Origin: Flavobacteriales bacterium
Lineage (GTDB): Bacteria; Bacteroidota; Bacteroidia; Flavobacteriales; Flavobacteriaceae
Reading direction: 5' to 3'
Length of the DNA stretch: 45,389 nt
NCBI GenBank assembly: GCA_011524905.1
Contig: WTJI01000043.1
Location: forward strand, 1 to 45,389
Within the stretch, counting starts at the first letter, position 1. Each line of letters starts with the position of its first letter. The position numbers and the translations under genes are program-made. The notes beneath the pieces were generated by a model. That model had not been told where the DNA came from. It made no database searches and saw only the letters and a program-made list of their open reading frames with translations. Of this stretch, positions 31,067-40,295 are shown piece by piece.

Positions 31067-32161
31067 ATGAAAGCAGGGATAGTAGGCCTCCCCAATGTTG
31101 GAAAATCAACCTTATTCAATTGTTTGTCCAACGCAAAAGCGCAAAGCGCGAACTTTCCTTTTTGCACCATTGAACCCAATGTTGGCGTTGTCAATGTTCC
31201 AGATCCACGCTTAGATCGTCTGGCAGTTCTTGTCAGTCCAGAAAAAGTGATTCCCGCCACAGTAGAAATTGTAGACATTGCTGGTTTGGTTAAGGGCGCC
31301 AGTAAGGGCGAAGGCTTGGGCAATCAATTTTTGGGTAATATCCGTGAAACCGACGCTATTATTCATGTTTTGCGCTGCTTTGACAATGATAATATTGTAC
31401 ATGTTGAAGGCTCTGTCGATCCCCTACGCGATAAGGAAATCATTGATTTTGAATTGCAATTAAAAGACTTAGAAACGGTTGAAAAAAAATTAGACAAAAT
31501 CAAGCGTGCCGCGAAAACTGGTAACAAAGAAGCCGTAAAAGAGCTGGAAGTTCTGGAAAGTCTTAAAGCGGGCTTGGAACAGGCGACCAACGTTCGGGGC
31601 ATTACCATTGCCGAAGAATTACGAATGGCCTTTGTAACCCCATTGCAATTGTTGACAGATAAACCTGTTTTGTATGTGTGTAATGTAGATGAAAGTGCAG
31701 CCGCCAGCGGTAATTCCCATGTGACGGCTGTTCAGAAAGCTATTGCATCCGAAAATGCAGAATTGTTGGTCTTGGCTGTTAGTATAGAAGCCGATATCAA
31801 CGAGCTAGATTCTTACGAAGAGCGCCAATTGTTCTTGGAGGATTTAGGCCTTGAAGAGGCAGGGGCTGCCAAGCTAATCCGTTCTGCCTACCAGCTATTA
31901 CAAAGACAAACGTATTTTACTGCGGGTGAAAAAGAAGTCCGTGCTTGGACAATACCCGTTGGGGCTAGTGCACCGCAAGCCGCCGGTGTTATTCATACTG
32001 ATTTTGAAAAAGGATTTATACGAGCTGAAGTCATCAGTTTTAGCGATTATGATGCTTTGGAGTCGGAAACAAAAGTTAAAGAAGCTGGAAAAATGCGTAT
32101 TGAAGGGAAAGAATATACGGTCGCAGATGGGGATGTGATGCACTTTCGATTTAATGTTTAA
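31067..32161 (+). CDS. ychF: Redox-regulated ATPase/GTPase YchF
   Basis: A 364-aa Obg-family P-loop protein. G1 is G-L-P-N-V-G-K-S-T, the switch region A-N-F-P-F-C-T-I-E-P-N follows, and G3 is D-I-A-G-L-V-K-G-A. The usual N-K-x-D specificity motif is replaced by N-V-D-E, consistent with the ATP preference of YchF. The C-terminal TGS domain ends V-A-D-G-D-V-M-H-F-R-F-N-V. It is ribosome-associated in other bacteria. Confidence 0.96.
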   Translation: MKAGIVGLPNVGKSTLFNCLSNAKAQSANFPFCTIEPNVGVVNVPDPRLDRLAVLVSPEKVIPATVEIVDIAGLVKGASKGEGLGNQFLGNIRETDAIIHVLRCFDNDNIVHVEGSVDPLRDKEIIDFELQLKDLETVEKKLDKIKRAAKTGNKEAVKELEVLESLKAGLEQATNVRGITIAEELRMAFVTPLQLLTDKPVLYVCNVDESAAASGNSHVTAVQKAIASENAELLVLAVSIEADINELDSYEERQLFLEDLGLEEAGAAKLIRSAYQLLQRQTYFTAGEKEVRAWTIPVGASAPQAAGVIHTDFEKGFIRAEVISFSDYDALESETKVKEAGKMRIEGKEYTVADGDVMHFRFNV

Positions 32162-32219
32162 ACGCTAAAGCCACAAAAACTTCTCAACAAATCGATGTTG
32201 AAATTGTTAATTTTTTAAA

Positions 32220-32253
32220 GCTTGAGGCGCTATTCGCCAAGCGGCTATCTTTT
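32220..32253 (+). terminator. Possible rho-independent terminator after ychF
   Basis: GCTTGAGGCG-CTATT-CGCCAAGC forms an 8-bp stem with a two-base bulge, followed by a short T-rich tract (TATCTTTT). It lies 58 bases after the ychF stop and 16 before parE. Confidence 0.4.
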
Positions 32254-32269
32254 AACTTAGTGCCACCAA

Positions 32270-34135
32270 ATGGCAACACAGACAAATTATACCGAAGACA
32301 ATATCCGTTCACTAGACTGGAAAGAGCACATTCGTATGCGTCCAGGCATGTACATCGGAAAACTGGGTGATGGATCTTCTCCAGATGATGGTATCTATAT
32401 CCTTTTAAAAGAAATTATAGATAACTGTATCGATGAGTTTGTCATGGGGGCCGGAAAAACCATTGATATCACCATCGAGGAAGGGGTGGTTCAAATTAGA
32501 GATTATGGTCGTGGGATTCCCTTGGGTAAAGTAGTAGATGTGGTATCGAAGATGAATACAGGCGGGAAATATGACAGTCGTGCATTTAAAAAATCTGTTG
32601 GACTCAATGGGGTTGGAACCAAAGCGGTCAATGCCCTTTCAGCGGCATTCAGTGTTGCTTCATTCCGTGAACAGCAAACTAAGTCTGCTGTATTTTCATA
32701 CGGGGAATTACAAGAGGAAAGCGAGATAACCAAAAGCGCCAAGCGAAGGGGGACTTTGGTGCGTTTTCAGCCTGACAATCAAATATTTAAAAACTATAAG
32801 TTCCGGATGGAATACATTGAGCGTATGCTCAAAAACTATGTCTATCTAAACCCTGGTTTGACAATAGCCCTCAATGGGCAAGCATTTCAATCTGAAAATG
32901 GATTGAAAGACCTATTGGAAGACCAAACCAACGCAACCGATCTGCTTTACCCCATCATTCATCTGAAGGGTGAGGATATTGAAGTGGCTATGAGTCACAG
33001 TAAAACCCAATACAGCGAAGAGTATCATTCATTTGTTAATGGACAAAACACTACCCAAGGTGGAACCCACCAAGCTGCTTTTCGCGAGGCAGTCGTAAAA
33101 ACTATCCGAGAACATTTTGGGAAAAACTATGAAGCCTCGGACATTCGAAAATCGATCATTGCTGCGCTTAGTATTAAGGTGATGGAGCCAGTTTTTGAAT
33201 CCCAAACCAAAACCAAGCTTGGCTCAACGGATATGGGAGGTGATTTGCCTACGGTGCGAACTTATATCAATGACTTCTTGACGCATCAGTTGGATAATTA
33301 TTTGCACAAAAATCCAGAAACAGCCGAGGCGATTCAACGAAAAATTATCCAGGCAGAAAAAGAGCGTAAAGAACTGTCTGGGATCCGAAAATTAGCCCGA
33401 GAAAGAGCTAAAAAGGCCAGTCTTCACAACAAAAAGCTGCGGGATTGTCGGGTGCATTTGGGAGATCTCAAAAAAGACCGTCGCCTGGATTCAACCTTAT
33501 TTATTACGGAGGGGGATTCTGCTAGCGGTTCAATCACCAAATCACGTGACGTCAATACCCAGGCAGTATTCAGTTTACGGGGAAAGCCCTTGAATTCCTA
33601 TGGCATGTCCAAAAAAATAGTCTATGAAAATGAGGAATTCAATCTACTTCAGGCAGCCCTCAATATTGAGGAAAGTATGGAAGACTTGCGCTATAACAAT
33701 ATTGTCATTGCCACCGATGCCGATGTAGACGGGATGCACATACGTTTACTCCTGATTACATTCTTTTTACAATTCTTTCCTGAATTGATTAAAGAAGGTC
33801 ATCTGTACATACTCCAAACTCCACTTTTTAGGGTACGCAACAAAAAAGAAACCATCTACTGCTATTCTGAAAGAGAGCGTATTACTGCCATGCAAAAATT
33901 GGGAGGTAAACCGGAAATAACCCGATTCAAAGGATTGGGAGAGATCTCTCCAGATGAGTTCAAGTATTTTATTGGTGAAGACATTCGCCTAGACCCGGTG
34001 ATGCTCGATAAGGCCACTACTGTTGAGCAATTGCTAGAGTTTTATATGGGAAAAAACACCATTGACCGTCAAAAATTTATCATTGAAAATTTAAAAGTAG
34101 AACTGGATTTGGTCGAAGAAACATTAATGGGATAA
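32270..34135 (+). CDS. parE: DNA topoisomerase IV subunit B
   Basis: A 621-aa type IIA topoisomerase ATPase subunit. The GHKL ATP site shows D-N-C-I-D-E-F and G-R-G-I-P, the transducer lysine region follows, and the TOPRIM metal site has T-E-G-D-S-A-S-G and [10 protein letters not shown]. The shorter, insertion-free length and the immediately following parC favour ParE over GyrB. It unlinks daughter chromosomes. parC starts 85 bases downstream in the same direction. Confidence 0.93.
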   Translation: MATQTNYTEDNIRSLDWKEHIRMRPGMYIGKLGDGSSPDDGIYILLKEIIDNCIDEFVMGAGKTIDITIEEGVVQIRDYGRGIPLGKVVDVVSKMNTGGKYDSRAFKKSVGLNGVGTKAVNALSAAFSVASFREQQTKSAVFSYGELQEESEITKSAKRRGTLVRFQPDNQIFKNYKFRMEYIERMLKNYVYLNPGLTIALNGQAFQSENGLKDLLEDQTNATDLLYPIIHLKGEDIEVAMSHSKTQYSEEYHSFVNGQNTTQGGTHQAAFREAVVKTIREHFGKNYEASDIRKSIIAALSIKVMEPVFESQTKTKLGSTDMGGDLPTVRTYINDFLTHQLDNYLHKNPETAEAIQRKIIQAEKERKELSGIRKLARERAKKASLHNKKLRDCRVHLGDLKKDRRLDSTLFITEGDSASGSITKSRDVNTQAVFSLRGKPLNSYGMSKKIVYENEEFNLLQAALNIEESMEDLRYNNIVIATDADVDGMHIRLLLITFFLQFFPELIKEGHLYILQTPLFRVRNKKETIYCYSERERITAMQKLGGKPEITRFKGLGEISPDEFKYFIGEDIRLDPVMLDKATTVEQLLEFYMGKNTIDRQKFIIENLKVELDLVEETLMG

Positions 34136-34220
34136 TTGTCAACACAGATTAATAAGTGTTGTTAACTAAATTTTCATATTTAAGCTCAATGAACTCCCTA
34201 CAGTATCTATTTTAGTACCG

Positions 34221-36800
34221 ATGGACAACAGCAATATCACACCGGACTCGACACCTACTTCAGGCGAAAGCCTAATCCGTGTTTCGGGTATGTATCAAGA
34301 CTGGTTTTTGGACTACGCTTCTTATGTCATTTTGGAGCGTGCTGTACCAGCCATTGAAGATGGATTAAAGCCCGTTCAACGTAGGATCCTTCATTCTATG
34401 AAAGACCTAGATGATGGTCGATATAATAAAGTTGCCAATATCGTTGGACATACCATGCAGTACCATCCCCATGGTGATGCCAGTATCAGTGATGCAATGG
34501 TGCAGATTGGGCAAAAGGAATTGCTTATCGATATGCAGGGTAACTGGGGGAATATACTAACTGGTGACCGTGCTGCCGCTTCAAGATATATTGAAGCCCG
34601 TTTGTCAAAGTTTGCGCTTGAGGTTGTTTTTAGCCCGAAAATAACGGAATGGCAATTGTCCTATGATGGTCGAAAAAAAGAACCCATCAATCTACCCATC
34701 AAATTTCCGCTTCTGTTGGCCCAAGGTGCCGAAGGAATTGCCGTTGGTTTGTCCACCAAAATACTCCCACACAACTTTAATGAATTGATAAAGGCATCTG
34801 TACAATACCTTAAAGGAAAGTCATTTACACTTTATCCAGACTTTCTAACCGGTGGCGTCATGGATGTGCAACAGTACAATGACGGGCAACGCGGGGGCAA
34901 AGTGAGGGTACGGGCCAAGATTCAACAGCAAGACAAAAACACACTGGTTATTACCGAAATTCCTTTCGGTACCACTACGACCAGTTTGATCGATAGCATC
35001 CTTAAAGCCAACGAGAAAGGCAAAATCAAAATTCGAAAAATTGAGGACAATACTGCTGCAGCAGTAGAAATTATGGTGCATCTACCCAATGGTATTTCAC
35101 CCGATAAAACTATTGATGCCCTCTATGCTTTTACTGCTTGTGAAACTTCAATCTCCCCATTGGGCTGTGTCATTATTGACAACAAACCGCATTTTATTGG
35201 GGTGTCAGAAATGCTAAAAATTTCTACAGATAATACGGTCGAATTACTCAAAAAAGAGTTGGAGGTTGCATTAGGTGAGTTAGAAAATCAATGGCATTTT
35301 GCTTCGTTGGAGCGCATTTTTATTGAGAATCGTATTTACCGAGACATTGAAGAAGTAGATACTTGGGAAGGCGTGTTGAGTACTATCGATAAAGGTCTGC
35401 AACCCCATATAGTACATCTTAAGCGACCTGTGATTCAGGAAGATATCATTCGTTTGACCGAAATTAAAATCAAGCGAATCTCCAAATTTGATATTGACAA
35501 AGCCCAACAGAAAATTGAAGCACTAGAAGCGGAGATTGCGACAGTCAAAAACAATCTGGCAAACTTAGTCGCCTACGCTATTGAGTATTTCGAACAGCTT
35601 CAAAAAACCTATGGAAAAACCAAGGCCCGCAAAACCGAAATAAAAACCTTTGACGATGTTGATGTCAAAAAAGTAGTCGTGCGTAATCAGAAATTATATG
35701 TCAATCGGGCAGAGGGCTTTATTGGGACATCTATGCGTAAAGATGAATATGTATGTGACTGTGCCGATATTGACGATGTGATTGCTTTTACAAAAGACGG
35801 GCAGATGATGGTCGTTAAAGTGGATAGTAAAGTGTTTATCGAAAAAGATATTATCCATGTATCTGTCTTTAAAAAGAAAGACAAACGAACTATTTATAAT
35901 ATGATTTACCGAGATGGAAAGCGAGGTACGTCGTTTATCAAACGTTTTGCGGTTACAGGAGTCACACGTGACAAAAAATACGACCTTACCCAAGGCAAAG
36001 CAGGTTCAGAAGTACTCTATTTCACTGCCAACCCCAATGGGGAAGCCGAAGTGGTGACCATTAATTTGCGCAACAATGGCAGTATCAAAAAATTAAAATG
36101 GGATCTTGACTTTGCGGATTTACAAGTTAAGGGTCGCGGTGTTCGTGGCAATATAGTAACCAAATACGGAATCCGCAACGTAACCCTCAAGGCGAAAGGG
36201 GTATCTACTCTCAAACCAAGAGATATTTGGTTTGACAAAGCGGTTGGCAAACTCAATGTGGATGAAAGAGGCGATTGGATTGGGGCCTTTAGTGGCGATG
36301 ATAAGTTGTTGGTTGTCAACGAAAGGGGAGAATCAAAAGCAGTGGCACCAGATCTCAATTTGCATTTCGACCCAGCCCCTTTGTTACTAGAGCGATGGAT
36401 TCAAAACAAGCCCATAACTGCTGTATATTACGACCCCAATAAAGATCGGTATTTTCTCAAGCGCTTTTTAATTGAAACCCCAGAAAAAGTAGATGCATTT
36501 ATCAAGCCTGGAACGACCCTATTGTTTGTCAGTTCAGCATGGCGACCTGTCCTAGAAATATCCTATGTCAAACCCAAGGGCAAACCTACACCGGACCCAT
36601 TGCAAGTCAATGCCGAAGAATTTATCAGTGTCAAGGGTTACGGGGCTATGGGCAATCAGCTGGGTAGTAAAAAAATCAAAAAAGTAAGCTTGCTAAAGGC
36701 CTTGCCCTATACCGAAGCACAACCGGAAGCCATTGAAAATATCGACGTCGAAATTGAAGAAGGAGAAGATTCAGCTCCACAAATCAAACTGGATCTTTAG
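34221..36800 (+). CDS. parC: DNA topoisomerase IV subunit A
   Basis: An 859-aa type IIA breakage-reunion subunit. The active-site tyrosine is Y123 in A-A-A-S-R-Y-I-E-A-R-L. The quinolone-pocket helix reads H-T-M-Q-Y-H-P-H-G-D-A-S-I-S-D. A coiled-coil arm lies at about 420-470, and the C-terminal beta-pinwheel (from about 500) ends in a long acidic tail (I-D-V-E-I-E-E-G-E-D-S). The pinwheel has no clear GyrA box, which supports ParC rather than GyrA. Its last four bases overlap the end of convergent terC. Confidence 0.93.
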   Translation: MDNSNITPDSTPTSGESLIRVSGMYQDWFLDYASYVILERAVPAIEDGLKPVQRRILHSMKDLDDGRYNKVANIVGHTMQYHPHGDASISDAMVQIGQKELLIDMQGNWGNILTGDRAAASRYIEARLSKFALEVVFSPKITEWQLSYDGRKKEPINLPIKFPLLLAQGAEGIAVGLSTKILPHNFNELIKASVQYLKGKSFTLYPDFLTGGVMDVQQYNDGQRGGKVRVRAKIQQQDKNTLVITEIPFGTTTTSLIDSILKANEKGKIKIRKIEDNTAAAVEIMVHLPNGISPDKTIDALYAFTACETSISPLGCVIIDNKPHFIGVSEMLKISTDNTVELLKKELEVALGELENQWHFASLERIFIENRIYRDIEEVDTWEGVLSTIDKGLQPHIVHLKRPVIQEDIIRLTEIKIKRISKFDIDKAQQKIEALEAEIATVKNNLANLVAYAIEYFEQLQKTYGKTKARKTEIKTFDDVDVKKVVVRNQKLYVNRAEGFIGTSMRKDEYVCDCADIDDVIAFTKDGQMMVVKVDSKVFIEKDIIHVSVFKKKDKRTIYNMIYRDGKRGTSFIKRFAVTGVTRDKKYDLTQGKAGSEVLYFTANPNGEAEVVTINLRNNGSIKKLKWDLDFADLQVKGRGVRGNIVTKYGIRNVTLKAKGVSTLKPRDIWFDKAVGKLNVDERGDWIGAFSGDDKLLVVNERGESKAVAPDLNLHFDPAPLLLERWIQNKPITAVYYDPNKDRYFLKRFLIETPEKVDAFIKPGTTLLFVSSAWRPVLEISYVKPKGKPTPDPLQVNAEEFISVKGYGAMGNQLGSKKIKKVSLLKALPYTEAQPEAIENIDVEIEEGEDSAPQIKLDL

Positions 36801-37564
36801 TCAGTAACTTTCTGCTTTCGCAAGCGCATATTGATAAATTCTACACCCAAGGAGAAAGCTATTGAAAAGTATAAATAGCCCTTTGGAATACTCCCAATTT
36901 CCTGATTTAATACTTGCGTGTGCGATAAATGCGCGGCTTCAGTAACCAGCATAAAACCAATTAATAGTAAAAATGCCATTCCCAAGACTTGAAGTGAAGG
37001 ATGTTTGTTGACAAATTGCCCAACCGGATTGGCAAACAACATCATAATCAGCACAGATGCAACGACAGCAATTACCATCAACCAAAAAGCATGTGGCAAG
37101 CCATTGGTCATTCCGATAGCGGTTAGTATGGAATCAAAAGAAAAAACAATATTGATCAAGGTGATTTGAAGAATAGCCTTTGTTAAAGATAAATGTTCTT
37201 TTGATACGGAAGCCACGGAATCTTGGGGTGCTTCGACTCGTTCATAAATTTCTTTAGTGGCTTTGTATATCAAAAAGAGTCCACCAAAAAACAAAATGAT
37301 ACTTTGACCACTTACCTCTGTAGATAAATATGTAGTATGAATGACAAACCAATTGTCTTGCATTCCTATAAAGAAAGAAATACCCATAAGCAGTAAAATT
37401 CGCAGCAACATAGCCAAGAGCAACCCTATTTGGGTCGCTTTTTTACGATCTTCTGTAGGCAATTTATCGGATAAGAGCGTAATGAAAAGAATATTATCTA
37501 TACCCAAAACAATTTCGAGAAAGGTAAGGGTTAAAAGGGCAGATAAGACTTCTGTTGTGAACAT
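36797..37564 (-). CDS. TerC family integral membrane protein
   Basis: A 255-aa protein with seven hydrophobic segments and the diagnostic L-E-I-V-L-G-I-D-N-I-L-F-I near residue 20, plus F-S-F-D-S-I-L-T-A-I-G near 145, where the membrane-embedded acidic residues lie. TerC proteins are linked to metal (notably manganese) efflux and tellurite resistance; the substrate here is not shown. It ends convergently with parC. Confidence 0.9.
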   Translation of the reverse strand: MFTTEVLSALLTLTFLEIVLGIDNILFITLLSDKLPTEDRKKATQIGLLLAMLLRILLLMGISFFIGMQDNWFVIHTTYLSTEVSGQSIILFFGGLFLIYKATKEIYERVEAPQDSVASVSKEHLSLTKAILQITLINIVFSFDSILTAIGMTNGLPHAFWLMVIAVVASVLIMMLFANPVGQFVNKHPSLQVLGMAFLLLIGFMLVTEAAHLSHTQVLNQEIGSIPKGYLYFSIAFSLGVEFINMRLRKQKVTD

Positions 37565-37577
37565 AAATAGAAGGGGA

Positions 37578-37955
37578 TTACTTTATTTTTTGGATAGTAC
37601 CGCGTTGGGTATTTTTATTGTCGCCAACCAATGCATATTCAAAAATATAAGATGAACTGTCTTGGGTTTGGATGATTCGCATCCGAATAGGACGTTTGTC
37701 TTGGTTACTCGTTGGATTGATTTTAGTCAAGATACACTCGCAGTCGTTGACCCAGCGGATATTCGCAGAGTCAATTTGACCCTGGAAGCGTTCGATTTCC
37801 AAATTGCCTTTTCGCGAAAAGGTAGCGGTTTGCATCGCACCGTTAACCATAGTCGTAAATTGAAACTGGCCCTCGTGAAAAGGAAGACAATTGCGTTCAA
37901 CGGAATAGCATCCCCAAATCAGTAAGCTTAAGCAAGCGGTAAAGCATTTTTGCAT
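37578..37955 (-). CDS. Small lipoprotein
   Basis: A 125-aa protein with a lipoprotein signal: M-Q-K-C-F-T-A-C-L-S-L-L-I-W-G-C, the last Cys (residue 16) being the lipid site. The mature part has F-H-E-G-Q-F-Q-F-T-T, F-S-R-K-G-N-L-E-I-E-R-F and the I-R-W-V-N-D-C-E-C strand pair. Flavobacterial relatives next to parEC are often labelled DNA topoisomerase IV, which the sequence does not support; it is a predicted envelope lipoprotein of unknown role. A TAnnTTTG box sits four bases before the ATG. Confidence 0.75.
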   Translation of the reverse strand: MQKCFTACLSLLIWGCYSVERNCLPFHEGQFQFTTMVNGAMQTATFSRKGNLEIERFQGQIDSANIRWVNDCECILTKINPTSNQDKRPIRMRIIQTQDSSSYIFEYALVGDNKNTQRGTIQKIK

Positions 37956-37959
37956 GCGG

Positions 37960-37994
37960 CAAAACTACTAAGATTTTGGCGAATAGGTTTCAAA
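37960..37994 (-). promoter_or_regulatory. Promoter of the small lipoprotein gene
   Basis: TTTG (37991-37994), a 23-base spacer and TAGTTTTG (37960-37967) on the minus strand, lying mostly inside the 3' end of the upstream regulator gene and four bases before the lipoprotein start. Confidence 0.5.
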
Positions 37995-38402
37995 ATGCCC
38001 ATCTTCTGTTAATAGGATAACTTGACGTACAACAGTTTTTGATAAAGGTGTTGTAGTCTTTGGTGTTGCCGGTCCAGGAGGAGTTGGCAGGGATTCGAGG
38101 GATAAACTGGCTTGTGATTGTCGTGTAGTCTCTTGGTACTGCATTTCATTTTTTCTATCTGGGCCTGAAATCGATTGGGGTGGTGGGGAAGCCTTACCAT
38201 AAACCAAAGCGTCCAAAGTTACCTCGGGAAAGCTGTCGATAATTTTTACCAAAAGATCGAGTGAAGGTTTATTTCGACCCGAAACCAAATGCGAAATAGT
38301 GGAGCGCGGTACGCCGATCCGTTGGGCAAAGGAGGCTGCAGAGAGTCCTTCTTTCTTTCGAATGGCTTCAATACGCCCTATGATTTCTTGATAGTTTAAC
38401 AT
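37968..38402 (-). CDS. XRE-family helix-turn-helix regulator
   Basis: About 144 aa from ATG 38402 (38411 is an equally possible ATG; the longer frame upstream has a non-coding look). The helix-turn-helix covers residues 8-55 (S-A-A-S-F-A-Q-R-I-G-V-P-R-S-T-I-S-H-L-V-S-G-R-N-K-P-S-L). A Pro/Ser/Thr-rich linker follows, and the protein ends in I-L-L-T-E-D-G-H-F-E-T-Y, a tail common in such flavobacterial regulators. A set of GTTTACA/TGTAAAC half-sites starts right at its 5' end, suggesting autoregulation and control of the divergent peptidase gene. Confidence 0.85.
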   Translation of the reverse strand: MLNYQEIIGRIEAIRKKEGLSAASFAQRIGVPRSTISHLVSGRNKPSLDLLVKIIDSFPEVTLDALVYGKASPPPQSISGPDRKNEMQYQETTRQSQASLSLESLPTPPGPATPKTTTPLSKTVVRQVILLTEDGHFETYSPKS

Positions 38403-38646
38403 TGTAAACATTTGTAAACATATCACTAATATACAAAAGAAATAAAACAATACACAAAGCTTTGATAAGAATATTATTTTGATTTAACACTTCAAGAAAA
38501 GCATTTAAAATATTGATAAAGAAACATATAATAGTTAAATATGTGATTTCGTTTACAATGCTATACAATTTTAGCGTCATCTACTTGACAATTGTTTACA
38601 TTATTGAATATTGTGTGTATATTATTGTAAACTTATGATTGTTTAC
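38403..38646. promoter_or_regulatory. Cluster of GTTTACA / TGTAAAC sites
   Basis: Six copies occur in the divergent control region: TGTAAACA at 38403-38410 and 38413-38420 (10-bp period), GTTTACA at 38551-38557, TGTTTACA at 38593-38600, TGTAAAC at 38626-38632 and TGTTTAC at 38640-38646. Two flank the regulator start and three flank the peptidase start. They are probable operators for the XRE regulator. Confidence 0.55.
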
Positions 38647-38655
38647 TTTTGTGAC

Positions 38656-39723
38656 ATGGCTAGATACTGTCCGCCTGAACAGGTAGAAAAATTTGTTGTA
38701 AGACACTCTAAATTGCCTTTTAAAGTGCTGGGTCTATCAGAAGAAAATAGACCTATATATGTTATAAGCATAGGTAAAGGTCCGATTAAAGTGATGCTTT
38801 GGTCTCAAATGCATGGCAATGAAAGTTCCACGACCCGTGCACTTTTATCTTTCTTAGCGGACTATGCTGCAGGTACTGATTTTCCTTTTTTAAATCAACT
38901 GCAGCTTTGTATTATTCCACAATTAAACCCCGATGGGGCCTTTCGCTATCAGCGTTATAATGCCAATGCGGTTGATCTGAACAGAGATGCGCAAAAGCTG
39001 ACACAGTCTGAAAGTCAATTGTTAGAACAGCTCTTTCTGTCTTTTCAGCCTGATTATGCTTTGAACCTTCATGGGCAACGAACCTTCTTTGCTGCTGGGC
39101 CATCGGGTCTCCCAGCAACACTTTCTTTTTTAGCCCCTGCGGCCGATACCAATCGATCAATACCTCCACATCGCCTGCAGGCCATGCAAATCATTGCTGG
39201 TATAGCCAAAGACCTTGAGCTAGATTTAAAAGGAAGAATAGGGCGTTATGACGATAGCTACAATCCCAATTGTGTTGGGGATCGGTTTACCACAGCTGGG
39301 GTGCCAACTATTCTTTTCGAAGTAGGGCATTATCCCGACGATTATCAAAGAAATATAGCTACTCAATTCGTCTATCATGCTTTGTTGTCTTGTTTTCAAC
39401 ATATGGCGCGACAATCGTACAATAAGTATAGTAGGCATGATTACGAAGCCCTGCCCGAAAACCATAAAACATATGTTGATATCTTATTGCAAGATGTTTC
39501 AGTCTTAGATCAAGGTAAAACCCTATCCCATCAAGATGTAGCCATTCAGTATCTTGAAGAACTTCAAGACGGGAAGTTGGTATGGGTGCCTACCTTTCAT
39601 AGTTACGGGAACGATCTGGCACTAAAAGGGCATAAAACGATTAAAAGAAACAGCAAAATACCAAACACAATTGTTTTTATTCCAGGCGGTATCGTAGAAT
39701 TTTTAGAGAATATAACATATTGA
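38656..39723 (+). CDS. M14 family zinc carboxypeptidase
   Basis: About 355 aa from ATG 38656 (ATG 38635 is possible; earlier TTG unlikely). Metal ligands are visible as M-H-G-N-E (His and Glu), with a later His in N-L-H-G-Q-R-T-F-F. I-P-Q-L-N-P-D-G-A, N-A-V-D-L-N-R-D (substrate Arg) and the catalytic Glu in I-L-F-E-V-G-H-Y complete the fold. No signal peptide, so a cytoplasmic enzyme, perhaps trimming peptidoglycan peptides or other small amides; the substrate is not deducible. The sites 38593-38646 suggest repression by the neighbouring XRE protein. Confidence 0.87.
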   Translation: MARYCPPEQVEKFVVRHSKLPFKVLGLSEENRPIYVISIGKGPIKVMLWSQMHGNESSTTRALLSFLADYAAGTDFPFLNQLQLCIIPQLNPDGAFRYQRYNANAVDLNRDAQKLTQSESQLLEQLFLSFQPDYALNLHGQRTFFAAGPSGLPATLSFLAPAADTNRSIPPHRLQAMQIIAGIAKDLELDLKGRIGRYDDSYNPNCVGDRFTTAGVPTILFEVGHYPDDYQRNIATQFVYHALLSCFQHMARQSYNKYSRHDYEALPENHKTYVDILLQDVSVLDQGKTLSHQDVAIQYLEELQDGKLVWVPTFHSYGNDLALKGHKTIKRNSKIPNTIVFIPGGIVEFLENITY

Positions 39724-39803
39724 TATTTTTTTGATAGTTAAATCTTGTTTTCGTTGCGAAAAATTAAATTTATCAGGATATTTGATTGGTAATATTATTT
39801 GCT

Positions 39804-40289
39804 ATGAGTAGAGTAAAATTAGATGATGTAGACCATCAAATCCTAGACATCCTGATTGAAAATACCCGAGTTCCTTTTACTGATATTTCAAAACGATTGT
39901 TAATCTCTGCTGGAACTGTCCATGTTCGTGTTAAGAAAATGGAAGAGTCTGGTATCATAAGAGGATCATCGCTCAATCTTGATTATTTAAAATTAGGCTA
40001 TTCTTTCATTGCGTATGTTGGGATTTTCTTGGACAAAACCAGCTATACACAAAAAGTGTTAGACAGCCTAAATGCAATCCCTTTTATCACAGTAGCACAT
40101 ATCACTACGGGGAAGTTTAATATTTTTTGTAAAGTCCGAGCACAAGACACCTCACATGCCAAAAACATCATTTTTTCGATTGATGATATTGAAGGCGTTG
40201 CACGAACTGAAACCATGATATCTATGGAAGAAAGTATCAATGACAAACGTCGGTTGATGCATCATATTTTTAATGAACTAGAAGACTAA
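39804..40289 (+). CDS. Lrp/AsnC family transcriptional regulator
   Basis: 161 aa from ATG 39804 (M-S-R-V-K-L-D-D-V-D-H-Q-I-L-D-I-L). The N-terminal winged helix-turn-helix has T-D-I-S-K-R-L-L-I-S-A-G-T-V-H-V-R-V-K-K-M; the C-terminal RAM effector domain begins near residue 65 (S-F-I-A-Y-V-G-I-F-L-D-K). Such proteins sense amino acids. It starts 80 bases after the peptidase gene and ends six bases before ppc, so cotranscription with ppc is likely and control of it is a fair inference. Confidence 0.92.
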   Translation: MSRVKLDDVDHQILDILIENTRVPFTDISKRLLISAGTVHVRVKKMEESGIIRGSSLNLDYLKLGYSFIAYVGIFLDKTSYTQKVLDSLNAIPFITVAHITTGKFNIFCKVRAQDTSHAKNIIFSIDDIEGVARTETMISMEESINDKRRLMHHIFNELED

Positions 40290-40295
40290 AACCCC

